From Halisarca cf. caerulea (lineage: Eukaryota > Porifera > Demospongiae > Chondrillida > Halisarcidae), in the NCBI GenBank assembly GCA_963170055.1, contig CAUJGJ010000092.1, forward strand, positions 80,401 to 90,400: a stretch of 10,000 nt of DNA, in the 5' to 3' direction. Shown in pieces: positions 7,684-10,000 of this stretch (position 1 is its first letter; the number at the start of each line of letters is the position of its first letter). The notes beneath the pieces were generated by a model. It had not been told where the DNA came from. It did no database searches and saw only the letters and a program-made list of their open reading frames with translations. A program made the translations under genes and the position numbers.

Positions 7684-7912
7684 TACCCTAAATTGAGAAA
7701 TTTTCGCGACCAATAATATTCATGTTTTTTCACGAACTGATTCCACTCGCAAATTTTATTGTCGCAAATATTTCTGCACGCGTTCCAAAGTACAGATATA
7801 GACAATCTATGGCGAGACTCGCGAAATTTTTATTCGCGAACTTTTCTGCCTACCAGATTTGACCCCGATTCGCGAAATTTAATGTTTGCGAATATTTCCC
7901 GATTTAGGGTAA
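7684..7912. mobile_element. 229-bp MITE with TACCCTAAAT ends and TTCGCGAA motifs
   Basis: The left end is TACCCTAAATTGAGAAATTT then TCGCG. The right end reversed is TACCCTAAATCGGGAAATAT then TCGCA. About 20 of 25 bases match. TA is at both borders. Inside are repeated palindromic motifs (TCGCGAAATT, ATTCGCGAA). It belongs to a different family from the TACAGT elements and is non-coding. Confidence 0.8.
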
Positions 7913-7960
7913 TATGATACAATAAATCTCGCAGGCACAAATGTACGTACCTACGTACAC

Positions 7961-8012
7961 ACAGTGAAACCTCTGTAATCCGACCATCCCATCAGGTACA
8001 GTCACCATATCC
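7961..8012. mobile_element. MITE end fragment
   Basis: ACAGTGAAACCTCTGTAATC, then CGACCATCCCATCAGGTACAGTCACC, is the family end followed by a second TACAGTC. It resembles the nested junction at 505-522 (AATCAGGTACAGTC). No matching opposite end was found. Confidence 0.55.
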
Positions 8013-8029
8013 AAGCATGCAAGCTAATA

Positions 8030-8227
8030 AAGTGAAACTTCCGATAGTGGATGCTCCGCAATAAGGACACTCTCTCTACAAAGGACACAGCTTAAGGTCC
8101 CAAAATTTTCTCCCTATAGTTCCAATACATTTTAAATCTCCCAAAGAGGACGATCTCCTTACAAACACTTAACTTAAGAACAGAAGAAGTTCCCCCAAAG
8201 AGTCCTTCATACAGAGATTTCACTGTA
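8030..8227. mobile_element. 198-bp MITE of the CAGTGAAA family
   Basis: The left end is AAGTGAAACTTCCGATAGTG and the right end reversed is TACAGTGAAATCTCTGTATG then AAGGAC. Paired AAGGACA motifs lie inside the left end and AGGACTCTTTGG inside the right. The ends are diverged. Confidence 0.6.
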
Positions 8228-8300
8228 GTCACTCCAAAATCTGACATTTTCTTCGGGTCCCATCAGGTGAAAGTTTAGAGAGGATCCACTATAAACACAC

Positions 8301-8575
8301 AGTAAACTGTCCTGTACAGTGAAACCTCTATAATAAGGACACCATTGGGACCACAGTAAGCCGTCCTGTACAGTGAAACCTCTATAATAAGGACACTATC
8401 GGGACCACAGTAAGCTGTCCTGTACAGTGAAACCTCTATAATAAGGACACCACTGGGACTACAGTAAGCTGTTCTGTACAGTGAAACCTCTATAATAAGG
8501 ACACTATTGGGATCACAGTAAGCTGTCCTGTGCAGTGACACCTCAATAATAAGGACACCATTGGGACCACAATAA
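8301..8575. repeat. 54-bp tandem array of MITE ends, five copies
   Basis: CAGTG starts recur at 8317, 8371, 8425, 8479 and 8533, exactly 54 bases apart. Each unit carries TACAGTGAAACCTCTATAAT, then AAGGACACCATTGGGACCA and CAGTAAGCTGTCCTG. The last copy is the most diverged (TGCAGTGACACCTCAATAAT). The minus-strand ORF across it (8275-8541) only reflects the 54-base (18-codon) period. Confidence 0.92.
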
Positions 8576-9386
8576 AGAAAAATACAATAAATGAATTTGC
8601 ACTGGCAAGCAAATCACTTGGTTCGTGCTTGAAACCATGCTGAAAATCCACACACATAAAACAAAACACGTATATGTAGTTTCAATTGCACTTTCGGACG
8701 CAAGCTAGCAAGCAGAAATAGCAAATCGGTCGACATTAGTTTAGCAAAAAATGCGGTTTAAATTTCCTAAAAATCGCTGAACAACCATGCACGTAGGTAC
8801 AAACATGCTACAAACAAAGCCGCCATTTTCACGGGTCTCTAGCAGCTGAAGAACGAGCACGGATGGTGAGTCTAGAATTCAAATGTACACAACCGAAATT
8901 TGGACACAGCAACATGAGATACGTATTCAAAATTCAAAAAAAAAAAGATCGACAGACCGAATCGGCGGCAGTCCATGCAGCAATTCAAGCTGTTAGCATG
9001 CCACTTCAGGTGATCTGCTAATGATCAAAAGAACCATTAGCACCATTAGGCGAAGAATCAAAGTCCATCACACGTTCTGCCGCCGTAAAATAGGATACAT
9101 TCTTCACGGAAGTAAACAACTCACTTATCCCTCACAACAGCAACAATCGAAGGTGCTCCATACGTTTCAATACACGAAGAAGTTGTGGAAAAAAAACATT
9201 GTAACGTCAAAACTCCCACATATAACACATGAACAACTGTCGCTCTGTGAGAAGGTTAGAAACCAACTACCACCCGGCATATACACCTAGTAACGACGGT
9301 TTGATTTCGAACAGGGCCGAAAAGAACTATAACTTTTCACTGTGGGCGCTGAGTCGCTAAAGTATAACAAAAGCTCCGAGACTCAC
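8576..9386. other. Low-repeat 5' part of intron 1
   Basis: Apart from the YY1-like site and an A-run at about 8936-8946, no repeat or element is recognised. CpG is commoner here than elsewhere. An 89-residue plus-strand ORF (9021-9290) has no recognisable domain and faces against the gene. Confidence 0.5.
8819..8871 (+). promoter_or_regulatory. YY1-like motif and possible plus-strand first exon
   Basis: GCCGCCATTTT at 8819-8829 matches the YY1 consensus that commonly lies just downstream of transcription starts. On the plus strand it is followed by GAACGAGCACGGATG and then a strong donor, GTGAGT, at 8866-8871. That would make a first exon coding only Met, with later exons beyond the window or unseen. 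On the minus strand the same motif contains AAAATGGCGGC, a start codon opening a 19-codon ORF. The site lies inside intron 1 of the minus-strand gene, so a plus-strand transcript would be antisense to its start. No second exon was found. Confidence 0.3.
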
Positions 9387-9402
9387 CAGATTTCTCTGTC
9401 AT
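9387..9402 (-). CDS. Exon 1: start codon and first five residues
   Basis: The minus strand reads CACAAAATGACAGAG, a start codon with A at -3. It encodes MTEKS plus one base, then meets a strong donor, G|GTGAGT, at 9386-9381. The single leftover base fits exon 2, which needs one base before its opening GA (G+GA gives Gly). It was chosen as the gene start because of the good start context, the near-consensus donor, the phase match, and CpG-rich sequence with CCAAT and GC-box-like motifs just upstream. The exon is too short to support itself by coding content. It is separated from exon 2 by a 4659-base intron, so another first exon remains possible. Confidence 0.55.
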
Positions 9403-9500
9403 TTTGTGCACAAGCTGCAGTCGACAATTTAGAACAGAAATGTCCTCTTCTCTCGTCTCTCAACAATGTGCACGCGCGGTTGAAATTGGGGCGGTGTGAT
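9403..9500 (-). promoter_or_regulatory. Putative promoter and 5' UTR of the seven-exon gene
   Basis: Upstream of the start codon the minus strand has CACCGCCCCAATTTC, in which a GC-box-like CCGCCCC (9488-9494) overlaps a CCAAT box (9485-9489). It is followed by a CpG-rich stretch, CCGCGCGTGCAC, and a purine-rich leader to the ATG. The surrounding 600 bases are the least repetitive and most CpG-containing part of the window. No TATA box at a sensible distance was seen, and the transcription start is not determined. Confidence 0.4.
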
Positions 9501-9900
9501 ACACACGCGTTAAGTCGTAAACACTTTCACCGGGGTATGCATGCAATGAATATCATTAACCGATGTGCAGCAGAGTCTCTTAACAGGGAATCCCCCGTAA
9601 GGCATAATGCTAAACCATAGACCCTCAATTCCATGGTTAATATAAACAAACTCCCTGCATGCATCTAGTTGCCTGTGAGGAAGAATTTCGAAGTAACTAT
9701 AATTAAAGAGAATGCCAGCTGCCTGCTGTTGCAGAATAGTGCTGTGTAGCCTGTTCAGTGAACACCGGTTGGCTCATCAGCTGAGCTTTTTAATGTGACC
9801 AAACCTATAGCTCTCCTTCATACAGAAGGATCAAAGAGGTTTGTTGTTGCAGATTATAATTATAATTATAAAAGGTTTCACCTTCACTATAGTGAGCAAG
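9501..9900. other. Upstream flank with little recognised
   Basis: A 92-residue plus-strand ORF (9342-9620) overlaps exon 1 and the promoter without domain support. An (ATTATA)n-like stretch of about 18 bases lies near 9854-9871. Nothing else is recognised. Confidence 0.5.
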
Positions 9901-10000
9901 TACAGTAGAACCTCGCATATCCGGCCCCCGTAGTTACGGGCACCTCACTCAACCGGGCAGTGTTTCATGCATGTACTCCTATTATCAGTGCTAATGTGGA
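9901..10000. mobile_element. MITE left end, cut by the window edge
   Basis: TACAGTAGAACCTCGCATAT, then CCGGCCCCCGTAGTTACGGG, follows the TACAGTGGAACCT...CCGGCACCC pattern of the element at 5260. The rest lies outside the window, so its length and right end are unknown. Confidence 0.6.

Larger units (their letters stand above)
241..9402 (-). other. Predicted seven-exon gene for a coiled-coil, spectrin-repeat-like protein
   Basis: This entry gives the whole gene model; the exons follow separately. Seven minus-strand coding segments chain by phase: exon 1 ends with one base and exon 2 begins with two; exons 2 to 4 join in phase 0; exon 5 begins in phase 0 and ends with two bases; exon 6 begins with one base and ends in phase 0; exon 7 begins in phase 0. 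The product is about 384 residues. Helical heptads fill residues about 25-100, 105-150 and 155-200. A Ser/Pro-rich linker covers about 205-245, and a second helical part with an acidic stretch runs from about 255 to the end. WL..(S/K)KELESLL and VEAWIKEI resemble helix A of spectrin repeats, so a cytoskeletal or scaffold role is possible but is inference. No signal peptide or clear membrane segment is seen in the favoured frame. Introns are 4659, 265, 321, 1826, 259 and 678 bases. The weak points are the frame break in exon 4, the assignment of exon 1 across a long intron, and the choice of acceptor for exon 7. Confidence 0.65.

Noticed and set aside
9021..9620. Two plus-strand ORFs of 89 and 92 residues
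   Set aside because: No recognisable domain or splice context; one covers exon 1 and the promoter of the opposite-strand gene.
6284..9625. Shared 14-mer AAACCATAGACCCT at 6284-6297 and 9612-9625
   Set aside because: Similarity does not extend beyond the 14 bases, so it may be chance or a trace of an old repeat.

Overview
This is eukaryotic nuclear DNA, most likely from an invertebrate animal. It has AT-leaning introns, GT-AG splice sites, long (CA)n tracts, many TACGTA-type tetranucleotide runs, and a dense set of short elements beginning TACAGT(G/A)(G/A)AACCT that are flanked by TA. That mix resembles demosponge genomes, but the assignment is from memory of repeat style and is only an inference. 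No prokaryotic genes, tRNA, rRNA or CRISPR array were seen.

The main content is one apparently complete minus-strand gene of seven coding exons, assembled here by matching splice phases. The exons are 9387-9402 (start Met, five codons plus one base), 4564-4727, 4173-4298, 3646-3851, 1584-1819, 1027-1324 and 241-348 (stop TAG). An AATAAA signal lies five bases past the stop. Every exon-exon phase agrees except in exon 4, which carries an internal frame break. The product would be about 384 residues, mostly heptad-patterned helix with spectrin-repeat-like stretches and a Ser/Pro-rich linker in the middle. I do not recognise a specific orthologue.

The introns are almost wholly repeats. Intron 6 (349-1026) holds one short DNA transposon nested inside another. 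Intron 5 (1325-1583) is mostly an impure (CA)n tract. Intron 4 (1820-3645) holds a T25 run, two (CA)n tracts and a 14-bp minisatellite of exactly 79 copies (2280-3385). Introns 3 and 2 hold a TACG-rich tract, a MITE and a (TG)n tract. Intron 1 (4728-9386) holds several MITE-like elements, a 33-bp minisatellite of 25 copies (about 6484-7308) and a 54-bp tandem array of five copies (about 8301-8575). Both tandem units resemble the MITE terminal sequence. A further MITE end begins at 9901 and runs off the window.

The most notable pattern is that four of the six predicted splice donors are the first bases of a microsatellite: GTACGT at the start of TACG runs, or GTGTGT at the start of GT runs. 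Repeat tracts therefore appear to supply, or to have grown from, the exon borders.
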